A stretch of DNA of 64,000 nucleotides from a bacterium (GTDB taxonomy: Bacteria; Myxococcota; UBA727; JAUIJE01), in assembly GCA_030431455.1 (NCBI GenBank), contig JAUIJE010000007.1, positions 186,001-250,000 of the forward strand, written 5' to 3'. Of this stretch, positions 8,566 through 17,213 are shown in pieces (position 1 is the stretch's first letter; each line of letters begins with the position of its first letter). Under the pieces are notes generated by a model that searched no databases, was not told the DNA's origin, and saw nothing but the letters and a program-made list of their open reading frames with translations. The position numbers and the translations under genes were made by a program.

Positions 8566-8813
8566 CGGAGGGGTTGTCCCCACCCCTCCGTCGTGGCCAT
8601 TCCGAACGAATGGCCCAAGCAACGCAAAGCGTTGCCAGGCCGCACCCGACTATTGGCCCTCGTCGGGCCGGCCTGCATCCTTCGGATGCAACGGAGCTGA
8701 AATTCCCTGAGGGGTCGTCCCCACCCCTCCGTCGTGGCCATTCCGAAGGAATGGCCCCAGCAACGCGAAGCGTTGCCAGGCCGCACCCGACTATTGGCCC
8801 TCGTCGGGCCGGC
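8566..8813. repeat. Two 105-bp direct repeats built of consecutive hairpins
   Basis: Copies at 8568-8672 and 8709-8813 are nearly identical and separated by 36 bases. Each contains, in order, a hairpin with ACCCCTCC as its right arm (8567-8589), one with GGCCATTC/GAATGGCC (8595-8615), one with GCAACGC/GCGTTGC (8619-8635), and one with CCCGAC/GTCGGG (8645-8667). The spacer adds TGCATCC/GGATGCA (8674-8690). In copy 2 the second hairpin gains a base pair, because C at the loop edge becomes G. It fills the space between the convergent PLD and mutT genes and contains the mutT stop codon. Confidence 0.9.
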
Positions 8814-9288
8814 TGACCACCTGGGCGGCCACGAACTCGTGCTCGCCGCTCTCCTCGAGCTCCGGGTGTGCGTCGGGCTCCTCGGCGACCAGACCCGACG
8901 CGATGCCGTGCACCAGGGGCCGGTCCGCGGGCAAAAACTCGCGCTGCTCGATGTCCTCTTGTTTGACCCACTCCAGCGCGTTGACCTCGATGGCCTGGGG
9001 CTCGCCTTTGACGATCCGGCAGCGGTACACCAGCAGGTGCATCTCGCGCGAGCCATAGCTGTGCCGGGTCTCAAAACAGCGGGTGCCGACCTCGACCTCG
9101 ACCGCCAGCTCCTCTTGCAGCTCCCGCCGCAGGGCTTGCTCGTCGCTCTCCCCCGCCTCGACTTTGCCCCCGGGGAATTCCCAGGACAGGCCCAGGTGCC
9201 GGCCCGGCCGCCGCTGGGTCAGGAGCACCTTGCCCCCTTTTCGAATCAGGGCCGCCACCACCCGCATGTGTTTTCGTGGCTCGCCCAT
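8791..9288 (-). CDS. mutT: Nudix hydrolase of the MutT type
   Basis: A 165-aa hydrolase. The Nudix box is clear at about residues 41-62, GKVEAGES then RRELQEELAVEV, with the metal-binding REUxEE core intact; the usual Gly after EE is Ala. The N-terminus (VVAALIRKGGKVLLTQRR) is typical of MutT, which removes 8-oxo-dGTP from the nucleotide pool. The usual domain ends near residue 130, and the last ~35 residues are an acidic extension. Its final seven codons and TAG lie within the hairpin repeat, so the C-terminus was probably reshaped when the repeat arrived. The start is four bases after the stop of the BamB-like gene, so it is the last gene of that operon. Confidence 0.85.
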   Translation of the reverse strand: MGEPRKHMRVVAALIRKGGKVLLTQRRPGRHLGLSWEFPGGKVEAGESDEQALRRELQEELAVEVEVGTRCFETRHSYGSREMHLLVYRCRIVKGEPQAIEVNALEWVKQEDIEQREFLPADRPLVHGIASGLVAEEPDAHPELEESGEHEFVAAQVVSRPDEGQ

Positions 9289-9291
9289 GCC

Positions 9292-10515
9292 CTACTGCCC
9301 TCGTTGGCCTTGGCCGCGAAAATCGCTCGAGAGCGCGTGCAGATGTCCCGCGGTGGACAACGCAAAGAGCGCATCGCCGGTCAGCTCGAGGTCGCCGGCG
9401 AAGCCGAGCCCGCTGCCATGGTACTGCAACGGCTTGCCCCGGAAGAGGTCGAGCACGTACAGCGAGCCGGCGTCGGACGCGACGTGCACGCGGCCCCCCT
9501 GGACCACGATGCGGGTGGGCGCGCCTTTGTCGAAGGTGAAGCGCCAGCGGACCTGACCGGTGAACGCATCCAGGCCGAGCACCTTGCCCGCCCCCGCGGC
9601 GATGAGCAGGTTGGGCCCGCCGGGCGCGAGGCGCACGATGCCTTTCTCCTCGACGTTCCAGCGTTGGCGCAGCTCGTCCGCGCCGAGGGCGAAGATGCCG
9701 CCGGCGTGGGACGCGACCACCACCTGGTCGCCGATGAACACCGGGTCGGTGTCAATGTCATTGAACGCTTCGCCGCGCGCGAGATCCACCTGGTCGATGA
9801 CCTGCCCGCTGTCGGGGTCGAGAATCATCAACCGGCCGGACGCGTGGCCGGCGAACACGCGCTTTTCGGGGCCGTGTTTGGTCTCGACGAAGGTGACCCC
9901 GGGCCGGGCCTGGCCGCGCAGGGTGATGCCGGGGGGGAGCGGCTCTTTGTGCACCCAGCGGGGCTCGCCGTTGGCCTGGTCGAAGGCGTACACCGAGTCG
10001 AGGCCGGTGACCGCGTAGACCACGCCGTCGTCGAGCCGCACGGGTTCGATCACCTCGGCGTCGACGCTGACGTCCCAGACCACCGCCCCGGTGAGCACGT
10101 CCACGCGCATGACGTGGCCGTTGTCGGTGCCAAAAAACGCGTCGTTGCGCAGCAGCTGCGGCTGGCTCACGAGGGCGCCGGGGAGCTTTTTGCGGTACAC
10201 CACGCGGCCGGTCTTGGCGTCCATCGCGTGCAGCAGCCCGTCGCTGCCCCCGACGAGCACCAGGCTCGCGGGCACGTGGAACGCGGGCCCCGCGGACTCG
10301 CGCTGCGACCAGGGCGCGCAGTGCTCATCGTCGTCGGGGGTGAGCAAGAACGACAGCAAGCACGGCCCGTACTGGACCACGGGCTCGACGTAGACCAGGC
10401 CAAAAATCCGACCCGCGGCGCCCCGGGCCGCGCGCGCGACCGGGGGCAGCAGGCACATGGCGAGCGCGAGCGCCACGCCGGCGAACGACATGCGGAGCAA
10501 CCGCTGGCGCATCAC
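9292..10515 (-). CDS. BamB-like PQQ-repeat beta-propeller protein
   Basis: Signal peptide (FAGVALALAMCLLPPVARA) followed by a propeller of PQQ-type blades. Recurrent segments are VLVGGSDGLLHAMDAKTG, GTDNGHVMRVDVLTG, AVTGLDSVYAFDQANG, GHASGRLMILDPDSG and AGAGKVLGLDAFTG. Length 407 aa. This is the pattern of BamB, the scaffold lipoprotein of the outer-membrane BAM complex, but I see no clear lipobox, so the protein may be soluble in the periplasm. The upstream gene resembles YfgM, the same gene order as yfgM-bamB in gammaproteobacteria, which supports the call. The two overlap by four bases (ATGA). Confidence 0.75.
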   Translation of the reverse strand: MMRQRLLRMSFAGVALALAMCLLPPVARAARGAAGRIFGLVYVEPVVQYGPCLLSFLLTPDDDEHCAPWSQRESAGPAFHVPASLVLVGGSDGLLHAMDAKTGRVVYRKKLPGALVSQPQLLRNDAFFGTDNGHVMRVDVLTGAVVWDVSVDAEVIEPVRLDDGVVYAVTGLDSVYAFDQANGEPRWVHKEPLPPGITLRGQARPGVTFVETKHGPEKRVFAGHASGRLMILDPDSGQVIDQVDLARGEAFNDIDTDPVFIGDQVVVASHAGGIFALGADELRQRWNVEEKGIVRLAPGGPNLLIAAGAGKVLGLDAFTGQVRWRFTFDKGAPTRIVVQGGRVHVASDAGSLYVLDLFRGKPLQYHGSGLGFAGDLELTGDALFALSTAGHLHALSSDFRGQGQRGQ

Positions 10516-11303
10516 CCGCCCTTGAGACGGCCGAGCAGCTCGTCGGCTTGGCTCTTCAGCGGCGAGTCCGCAAAGTCACTGGAGAGGCGCTCGGCCGCGG
10601 CTTTGGCCTCGTCCTGTTTGCCGGTGCGCTCGTAGAGCTTGGCGATCTTGAGCAGGGCCAACGCTTCGCCAGCTTTGCCCGGCAGCCCGACCAAGGTCTC
10701 GAGCTGCTCGATGGCCTTGTCCGGCTCACCTTTGGCGTCGTACGCCGACGCGAGGCCGTCGAGGGCCAGCGCGCGCAGCGGATCGTCCCGTTCGCTTCCG
10801 TTCAAAAAGGCGTTGTAGCCCTCGATGGCCTGGTCGTACTCGCCGAGGGTCATCGACGTGTGCCCGATGTAGAGCTGGGCCAAGGTGGCCACGCCGGTCC
10901 CGGGCTGGGCCGCGACGGTGGCCTGGAACTTTTCGCGCGCTTTGGTCGCGCGCTCTTTTTCGTCTTTGTACGACTCGGTGTCCGCCGACGCGCCGGTCAC
11001 GATCGCGGGGGCGTCGCCGAGGGGGGCCGAGTAGGCGTCGTGGCCTTCAAAGAACAGCGCCGAGGCTTCCGCGTTGGCCGTGGCCGAGGTCGCGTTGAGC
11101 ACGCCCGCGACCGCGCCACCGAGCACGACGATGGCGATGAGCCCGAGCACCACCCCGCGGTTGTGCTGCATCCAGTCCACGAGCTCAAAGCCCCGGGCCT
11201 GGAAATCGTCCTGGATGCCCTGCTCTTGCAGTTCTTTTTCGTGGTCGAGCGCCTTTTGCTCTTCCTCGGTCAGCTGTTTCTTTTGCCGAATTTTGCGTGC
11301 CAT
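10512..11303 (-). CDS. YfgM-like membrane-anchored TPR protein
   Basis: A 263-aa bitopic membrane protein. The N-terminal ~45 residues are charged and cytoplasmic (ARKIRQKKQLTEEEQKAL), followed by one membrane helix at about 50-70. A periplasmic region of TPR-like helical pairs follows, for example AQLYIGHTSMTLGEYDQAIEGY and LALLKIAKLYERTGKQDEA. This arrangement matches YfgM, an ancillary protein at the SecYEG translocon that works with periplasmic chaperones, and the adjacent BamB-like gene is the expected neighbour. It is the first gene of a three-gene leftward operon ending with mutT. A general TPR scaffold is the alternative reading. Confidence 0.7.
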   Translation of the reverse strand: MARKIRQKKQLTEEEQKALDHEKELQEQGIQDDFQARGFELVDWMQHNRGVVLGLIAIVVLGGAVAGVLNATSATANAEASALFFEGHDAYSAPLGDAPAIVTGASADTESYKDEKERATKAREKFQATVAAQPGTGVATLAQLYIGHTSMTLGEYDQAIEGYNAFLNGSERDDPLRALALDGLASAYDAKGEPDKAIEQLETLVGLPGKAGEALALLKIAKLYERTGKQDEAKAAAERLSSDFADSPLKSQADELLGRLKGG

Positions 11304-11392
11304 GGGTGCTCACCATAAGGGGTCAAACGACCCCGCTGTTAGGCAGGTTTTTGGCCCTTTGCAACGCCTCGTGGCCGCGTCATACGCACCGC

Positions 11393-12130
11393 GTGCCGCT
11401 GCTCTTCCTCGGCCTGTTGTCGATCGCGCCGGCCCAGCCCTCGGAGCTGGCCCCCGCCGAGGGCGCCCTGCCCCTGCCCGCCCCCGACCGCCCCGGGGCG
11501 GAGGAGACGCCCCCCGCGCGCCTGCAGAGCGACGGCTTGCCCCACTTCGCCATCGGCGTCTCGCCCTCGTACGCGCTCCGCCTGCACGCCGACGGCCGCT
11601 CGCACGGGGGCGGCGGCCATGTGTGGGTCGACCTGCCGCTGTTCTGGGGGTTCGGGCTCGAGGCCCAGACGTTCACCCTGGGCTGGGGCCCGACCGAGCA
11701 AGCCCAGCGGCCGCTCGGCCTGGTCGCGGCCAGCCCGTTGCTGATCTATTCGTTTGACGACGTGGCCGACATCGGGGCGATCGTGGGCATTGGCCCGGTG
11801 GGGGCGGCCGGCTTCGAGCTGCGCGACGACGGCACGGTGCCGTACGCGGTGTTCGGGGGGGCGCTGTTTCAGTTTGGGGTGCGCTACGCCTTCGGCCCGT
11901 CGACGCGCCTGGACGCGACCATCCGCGCCCCGGTGTTTGTGTACGGACCGGAGGGCATCGTGCTGCGCGCGCCCTTCGGCGACGACCGCAGTGGCATTGG
12001 GTTTTTCCCCGCCCAGGTCACCCTCGGCATCGGGCTCACGTTCGAGCCCATGGCGTTTGTCGACGCCATCCGCGTCGACCACGACCCGTTCGGCGGGCTT
12101 GTGCCCCATTGGTTGCTCGACTTCTTGTAG
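11393..12130 (+). CDS. Secreted beta-rich protein, probable outer-membrane barrel
   Basis: I start at the GTG at 11393, which opens a short signal peptide (PLLFLGLLSIAPAQP). The frame can be read from 11297, but that part overlaps the divergent TPR gene and lacks sense. A Pro/Glu-rich stretch of about 40 residues leads into alternating hydrophobic strands (GLPHFAIGVSPSYALRL, HVWVDLPLFWGFGLEAQ, AVFGGALFQFGVRYAF, QVTLGIGLTFEPMAF). This fits a small eight-stranded outer-membrane barrel or similar. No family was recognised. Length about 245 aa. Confidence 0.6.
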   Translation: MPLLFLGLLSIAPAQPSELAPAEGALPLPAPDRPGAEETPPARLQSDGLPHFAIGVSPSYALRLHADGRSHGGGGHVWVDLPLFWGFGLEAQTFTLGWGPTEQAQRPLGLVAASPLLIYSFDDVADIGAIVGIGPVGAAGFELRDDGTVPYAVFGGALFQFGVRYAFGPSTRLDATIRAPVFVYGPEGIVLRAPFGDDRSGIGFFPAQVTLGIGLTFEPMAFVDAIRVDHDPFGGLVPHWLLDFL

Positions 12131-12435
12131 TGGTGCACCTGACCGCGCCGACGGTGGGCGTGAAGGCGCCCCCGTCGGGGAAGTGCGGTTGGCATGATGT
12201 TGGCTAACTAAACAATTCAAGCCCACCTCCGGCCCCCCACCCTTTTTGGGTGGGGAAAAATTGAAACCCCACCGTGACGCAGGGTGAACCTTCACCCCGC
12301 GCCGACCTGGCCGACGAAAACTGATGCGCGCTGTTCACTGTATCCGGCGCAGCGCCGGGCGATTTGCGTCGGGCAGATCCACCCACCCGCCGCAGCGCAC
12401 ATCCTCGCGGACGCGCGGCCAAGGCTCGACGCAGA
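12131..12435. other. Intergenic region with GC hairpin between convergent genes
   Basis: About 305 bases without a credible gene. At 12235-12255 there is a perfect 8-bp hairpin, CCCCACCC and GGGTGGGG around TTTTT. It is followed by AAAAA rather than T on the plus strand and lacks a T-run after the stem on the minus strand, so it is not a textbook terminator. A second small inverted repeat, GGTGAA/TTCACC, lies near 12286. Confidence 0.5.
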
Positions 12436-14688
12436 TCAGCTCTTGCGGCCCATCGGTTCCATCTGGCCGGATTTGTAGCGGGCCCAGTACTCGGCCAGGG
12501 CGGTCTTGACCCGGCCGGACAGCACCACCACCCCGAGCACGTTGGGGAAGGCCATGCCGAGGATCATCAGGTCCGAGAAGTCGAGCACGTTGCCGAGCTT
12601 GAACACCGAGCCGAAGAACACGAAGAACAGGAAGATGATGCGGTACAGCAACGAGGTGTTCTTGCCGAACAAGAGGGTGAAGCACCGCTCGCCGTAGTAG
12701 CTCCAGGAGATCATCGTCGAGAACGCGAACAGCAACACCGCGACCGCGAGCACCCACGGGAACCACGAGAACACCTGGCCGAAGGCTTCGGACGTCATCA
12801 GCACGCCGTCGCCCCCGCCGCCTTTGTAGACGCCGGTGATGACGACGACGAGGCCGGTCATGGTGCAGATCACGATGGTGTCGATGAACGGCCCCATCAT
12901 CGCCACGATGCCCTCCCGGATGGGCTCGTCGGTGGCGGCCGCGGAGTGGGCGATGGCAGCCGAGCCCACCCCCGCCTCGTTGGAGAACGCCGCGCGCTGA
13001 AAGCCGGTGATGAGCACGCCGATCATGCCGCCGAGGCCGGCCTCGGGGGTGAACGCCTCGCGCACGATGGTGGCGAACGCCCAGGGGAGCTTGTCGAAGT
13101 TGAGCAGCAGCACCGCCACCGCCGCGACCACGTAGATGCCGCACATCAGGGGCACGACGAGACTGGCCGCGGCCCCGATGCGTTTGATGCCGCCGATGAT
13201 GACCAGCCCGACCAAGATCGCGAGCACGACCCCGAACACCGCCGAGCCGACGTCGCCGGCGATGGACGGGAACCGCTCGGCCACCGCTTGGTAGGCCTGG
13301 TTGGCCTGGAACATGTTGCCGCCGCCGAAGCTGCCCCCGATGCACATCAGGGCGAACATCACGCTCAAGAACTTGCCCAACCGGGGAAAGCCCTTCTCGG
13401 CGAACCCGGTGTCGAGGTAGCGCATGGGGCCGCCCGAGACCACGCCGTCCTCGTCGACGTGCCGGTACATCTGGCCCAAGGTGCACTCCACAAACTTGCT
13501 GGACATGCCCAAAAAGCCCGCGATGATCATCCAGAACAATGCCCCTGGACCGCCCGCCCCCACCGCGAGCGCGACCCCGGCGATGTTGCCGAGCCCCACC
13601 GTGGCCGACAGGGCGGAGCTCAACGCCTGGAAGTGCGAAATCTCGCCCGGGTCGTCGGGGTCGTCGTAGTCGCCCTTGGTCACCGCCACCGCGTGGGCGA
13701 AGCCGCGCAGGTTGATGAAGGCCATGCGCAAGGTGAAGAAGGTCGCGCCCAGCACCAGCCACAGCACCACCAACTTCACGTTGGCGTTTTCTTTGTTGGT
13801 GCGGTCGATGGTGTCGGCCTTGACCCACTCGGTCGCGCCCCCCTCGATGGTCGCGGTGGTGGTGAAGAACTGTTTGATCTTGGTGGTCTTGCCCTTGTAC
13901 GTGACCGCGCTGCCGGGCCCGAGCTTGATCGCGGTCTGGGGCAGGCGCACCCGGGTGGGCACGACGGTGAGCAGCTCGCCCTCGAGGGTGCCGAGCAGGG
14001 GGAACGGGGCCAGGCCCTGCACCACCACCCCGTCTTTGAGCTCGCCCACCGGCTGCCCGTTGGGGCTGACAAACGGCGCCCCCGCCCACCGGTCGAGGGG
14101 GCCTTTGGCGAAGCCCGCGACGTTGACCTTGTCCGCCTGCACATCGCCGAACAACGCGTCACCCGCCGGCCGCAATGTCACGGCAACCGCGCCGAAGCGT
14201 TGGGTCGCGCCTTCTTCGACCACCGGGTGGAGCTCGGCGACATAGACCTGCTCTTCGCTGGCCTCGACCTCAAAGCCCTTCTCCTCGTCGTGGGCGACGA
14301 TGCGGCGCCCGTCGGGCAAGGTCTGCCCCACCATCTCGTCGGGGCTGAACTCGTTGTCCCAAAACACCACGTCGTAGAAGTACACGTAGGCCAGCGGCGC
14401 CACCGCGCACGCCCCGAACACGGTGTCCATGCGGTCGAGCGCGCTCCACTGCACCTTGGCCATGCGCTCTTCGAGCGCGCTCCCCCGCAGGCCCTCTTTT
14501 TCAAACTCCGCGCGGGCCTTGGTCTTCAGGTCGGTGGCCCACTTTTGCTTCAGCTCGTCGGTGGGGGCCAGGGTGTGGCCGCACTCTTTCCCGACGCCGA
14601 CCAGCTTGTCGCGGTCCGGGGCCGAACACGCGGACAGTCCGAGAACACCGAGCGCCACCACGACGAGACCTGAGCGAGAACGCATCAA
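12436..14688 (-). CDS. AGCS-family sodium:alanine/glycine symporter with a large lipoprotein-like N-terminal domain
   Basis: The last ~450 residues are a complete amino acid carrier of the AGCS family, with the signature HFQALSSALSATVGLGN followed by IAGVALAVGAGGPGALFW, then GGPMRYLD and FSNEAGVGSAAIAHSAA. It imports alanine or glycine with Na+. The unusual part is the first ~305 residues: a signal peptide with lipobox (LGLSAC, Cys21), a mostly alpha/beta soluble region including VYFYDVVFWDNEFSPDEMVG, and a beta-rich stretch leading into the first membrane helix at about 304. Ordinary family members are 450-550 aa, whereas this one is 750. The frame is continuous with no sign of a sequencing fusion. 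The domain could sense or deliver substrate. Confidence 0.88.
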   Translation of the reverse strand: MMRSRSGLVVVALGVLGLSACSAPDRDKLVGVGKECGHTLAPTDELKQKWATDLKTKARAEFEKEGLRGSALEERMAKVQWSALDRMDTVFGACAVAPLAYVYFYDVVFWDNEFSPDEMVGQTLPDGRRIVAHDEEKGFEVEASEEQVYVAELHPVVEEGATQRFGAVAVTLRPAGDALFGDVQADKVNVAGFAKGPLDRWAGAPFVSPNGQPVGELKDGVVVQGLAPFPLLGTLEGELLTVVPTRVRLPQTAIKLGPGSAVTYKGKTTKIKQFFTTTATIEGGATEWVKADTIDRTNKENANVKLVVLWLVLGATFFTLRMAFINLRGFAHAVAVTKGDYDDPDDPGEISHFQALSSALSATVGLGNIAGVALAVGAGGPGALFWMIIAGFLGMSSKFVECTLGQMYRHVDEDGVVSGGPMRYLDTGFAEKGFPRLGKFLSVMFALMCIGGSFGGGNMFQANQAYQAVAERFPSIAGDVGSAVFGVVLAILVGLVIIGGIKRIGAAASLVVPLMCGIYVVAAVAVLLLNFDKLPWAFATIVREAFTPEAGLGGMIGVLITGFQRAAFSNEAGVGSAAIAHSAAATDEPIREGIVAMMGPFIDTIVICTMTGLVVVITGVYKGGGGDGVLMTSEAFGQVFSWFPWVLAVAVLLFAFSTMISWSYYGERCFTLLFGKNTSLLYRIIFLFFVFFGSVFKLGNVLDFSDLMILGMAFPNVLGVVVLSGRVKTALAEYWARYKSGQMEPMGRKS

Positions 14689-14795
14689 ACAACCCCCAAA
14701 GGACCAAAGCCGGCGCTCTACCCTGCCCCCGCCCGACTGAAAAGGGCCCCTCCGCGCCCCCCGGCGCGCGCGAGGGCCTGCGGTAGCATCGCGCG

Positions 14796-16292
14796 ATGGC
14801 GTTCAAGATCACCGGTGTCGTCCTCTACCTGCTCTGCCTGCTCGTCATCGGGGTGGTGGCGAGCCGCCGCATGAAAGACCTGCGCGACTACTTCGCGGGG
14901 GGCAAACAGCTCGGGTTTTTGTCGGTGGCGTTTTCCGCCCGGGCGACGGGCGAGAGCGCGTGGTTGCTCCTCGGGCTCACCGGCATGGGGGCCGCGGTCG
15001 GGGTCAAGGCGTTTTGGGTGGTGCTCGGCGAGACGTTGGGCGTGGCCGGGGCGTGGTTTTTGATGAGCCGCAAGTTCAAGCGGCTCACCGACGAATACGA
15101 TGCGGTGACGATCCCGGATTACCTCGAGAGCCGCTTCGGCGACACCGCCCAACATTTGCGCTGGCTGTCCGCGGTCTGCCTCGTCGTGTTCATCACGATT
15201 TATGTGAGCGCGCAGATCGACGCCACCGGCACCGCGTTCGAGAGTTTCCTCGGGCTCAACTACTACCTCGGCGCGGGGCTCGGTTTTGTCGTCGTGCTCG
15301 TCTACATCACCAGCGGCGGGTTCGTGGCCGTGGTGTGGTCGGACGTGTTCCAGGGCGCGCTGATGGTGTTTGGCCTGGTGTTGCTGCCGGTGGTGGCGCT
15401 GTTTGTGCTCGGGGGGGTGGACACGTTGACCGCGACCTTGGGCGCGGCCGACCCCGGGCTGCTCAGCGTGTGGGGGCCGGGCCCGTTCACCTGGCTCACG
15501 GTGTGCCAAGTCATCGGCCTGTGCGTGATCGGGATTGGCTTTTTGGGTTCGCCCCAGGTGTTCGTGCGCTTTTTGGCTCTCAAGAGCGAGGACGAAATCG
15601 GCAAGGGCGCGGCGGTGGCCATCGTCTGGACCATCCTCGCCGACGGGGGCGCGGTGCTCACGGGCATGATCGGGCGCGCGGTGTTGACCGGCCAGAGCGC
15701 GGACATCTCCTCGCTCGGCCAGGGCGCCCAGGATGTGTTGCCGTTGCTCGTCGACACGGTGATGCCCGCGCTGTTGGTCGGTCTGTACATTGCCATTGTG
15801 CTGTCTGCGATCATGTCCACCGTCGACAGCTTGTTGGTGCTCGCCTCGAGCGCGGTGGTGCGCGATGTGCACCAAAAGATCCGCCACCCCGAGCTGCGGG
15901 ACGAGGAGCTGGTGGCGACCTCCCGCAAGGCCACGTTTGTGCTCGCCGCGGCGGGGTTTGCCCTCGCGTTGGTGGTCGCGGTGCTGGTCCCCGGGCGCAC
16001 GGTGTTCTGGTTTGTCATCTTTGGCTGGTCGGGCATCGCCGCGACCTTTTGCCCGACGATGATCCTGTCGCTGTTCTGGTCCGGGTTCAACAAGGCGGGG
16101 GCGATGGCGGCGATGGTCACGGGCTTTTTGTGCGTGCCGCTGTTCAAGTTTGGGGGGCCGCATGTGCCCGGCATCGGCCCCGTGCTCGAGGCCACCGAGG
16201 AGCTCGCGCCCGCCTTTTTTGTGTCGATGCTGGTGGGGGTCGCGGCCTCGCTCGCCACCGGGGACCGCTCAGGGCGCGGCCCGGTTGAGTGA
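14796..16292 (+). CDS. Sodium:solute symporter (SSS family, PutP-like)
   Basis: A 498-residue inner-membrane transporter with about 13 hydrophobic helices. Family marks include the N-terminal RMKDLRDYFAGGKQLGF, the helix 2 region SARATGESAWLLLGLTG, and LGSPQVFVRFLALKSEDEI, which is close to PutP proline permeases. IVLSAIMSTVDSLLVLASS contains the Ser/Thr pair of the second sodium site. Substrate is probably proline or another small organic solute. It is divergent from the AGCS symporter with about 107 bases between starts, so the two sodium symporters may be controlled together. The 3' end overlaps the convergent DUF547 gene by 24 bases. Confidence 0.9.
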   Translation: MAFKITGVVLYLLCLLVIGVVASRRMKDLRDYFAGGKQLGFLSVAFSARATGESAWLLLGLTGMGAAVGVKAFWVVLGETLGVAGAWFLMSRKFKRLTDEYDAVTIPDYLESRFGDTAQHLRWLSAVCLVVFITIYVSAQIDATGTAFESFLGLNYYLGAGLGFVVVLVYITSGGFVAVVWSDVFQGALMVFGLVLLPVVALFVLGGVDTLTATLGAADPGLLSVWGPGPFTWLTVCQVIGLCVIGIGFLGSPQVFVRFLALKSEDEIGKGAAVAIVWTILADGGAVLTGMIGRAVLTGQSADISSLGQGAQDVLPLLVDTVMPALLVGLYIAIVLSAIMSTVDSLLVLASSAVVRDVHQKIRHPELRDEELVATSRKATFVLAAAGFALALVVAVLVPGRTVFWFVIFGWSGIAATFCPTMILSLFWSGFNKAGAMAAMVTGFLCVPLFKFGGPHVPGIGPVLEATEELAPAFFVSMLVGVAASLATGDRSGRGPVE

Positions 16293-17213
16293 CCAGTCGT
16301 AGGGCAGCAGGCTGAACACATCGACCTCGTCGATGTCGCGGTACTGGGCGATGAAGCCCTCGATGCCCCCGTCGAGGTTTTCGAAATCGCGAATGTAGAA
16401 ATCAAAGATCTGCGAGATGCCGTCCGGGCCCGCGCCCTTTTCGTCGTCGTTCAAGAACGCGAACGTCGCGCTCTCGAGCACGTCGTCGAGGGTCTCGCCC
16501 TTGTACGCGTCGGGGAACAGCGGGGGGCAGCTGGTCGACGCGCAGTTGAGCGCGAAGTGCACCCGCACGTCGAGGGGGCGCTCGCCTTGCATCTGATCGT
16601 GCAACGCGAACAGCGCGGCCTTGTCCTCGTCGGGCAAGAAGAAGACCGCGGGGTGGTCGCCGTCGCCGCGGATGAGCCCGTGCTCGATCTCGTTGAGCGA
16701 ATAGAGCGTGCCCCCGACGTCGTGCACCCGCTGGTCAAAGAACGCGAAGCTGTTGTTGTCGACCCGGAACATCGGGTCCGCGGCGTAGGCCTGGGCCGCG
16801 GCCACCAACACAGAAGCATTGTAGGCGTTGAGCCAGAACGCGAGCTGGGCCTCGTACCCGGTGAACTTGGCGACGTCGAGCGAGGCCATCTCCTCGACGA
16901 TGCGCTGGCCGGACACCAGCAGCTCAGGGTCCTGCAGGTAGCTGTCGTAGTAGACCCGGCCCAGCGGCGAGATCACGTCGGTGAGCACCCCGTCGAACAG
17001 CCGGAACCGGTACCCGGTGGCGTCGGCCAACGCGTCCACCGTGACCGGCTCGGTGCCGCCTTGTTCGCACCGGCCCCCGGTGGCCTTGAACTGCGCAAAC
17101 TCGTCGAGGGTGGCCTGGTCGCCGGTGAGCAGGTTGGTGCACCCGGCGGCGGTGACCGCGCCGGCGGCCGCCACGACGAGGAGCAGAGGATGTGCGCGCA
17201 TGTCAAAACCCAT
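16269..17213 (-). CDS. DUF547-domain lipoprotein
   Basis: The DUF547 family is recognised from AFWLNAYNA in the middle and NCASTSCPPLFPDAY later; the His/Cys positions suggest a papain-like fold, but activity has not been established for the family. The N-terminus is a lipoprotein signal ending VTAAGC. I chose the ATG at 17213, preceded by GGAGGGG at six bases, which overlaps the stop of the upstream barrel gene by 11 bases. An ATG at 17201 is the alternative. The frame continues to 17270 inside the upstream gene and that part is not credible. The coupling to an outer-membrane protein gene suggests the two act together at the envelope. Confidence 0.8.
   Translation of the reverse strand: MGFDMRAHPLLLVVAAAGAVTAAGCTNLLTGDQATLDEFAQFKATGGRCEQGGTEPVTVDALADATGYRFRLFDGVLTDVISPLGRVYYDSYLQDPELLVSGQRIVEEMASLDVAKFTGYEAQLAFWLNAYNASVLVAAAQAYAADPMFRVDNNSFAFFDQRVHDVGGTLYSLNEIEHGLIRGDGDHPAVFFLPDEDKAALFALHDQMQGERPLDVRVHFALNCASTSCPPLFPDAYKGETLDDVLESATFAFLNDDEKGAGPDGISQIFDFYIRDFENLDGGIEGFIAQYRDIDEVDVFSLLPYDWSLNRAAP

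Noticed and set aside
8566-8813. CRISPR array
   Set aside because: Only two long copies of 105 bp, internal hairpins and a spacer that is itself a hairpin; no cas genes nearby.
12235-12255. Intrinsic terminator
   Set aside because: Good stem, but followed by A on the plus strand and without T after the stem on the minus strand.
12364-14673. Rightward open frame of 769 codons
   Set aside because: Antisense of the AGCS symporter and made of His/Asp/Glu/Arg-rich shadow sequence.
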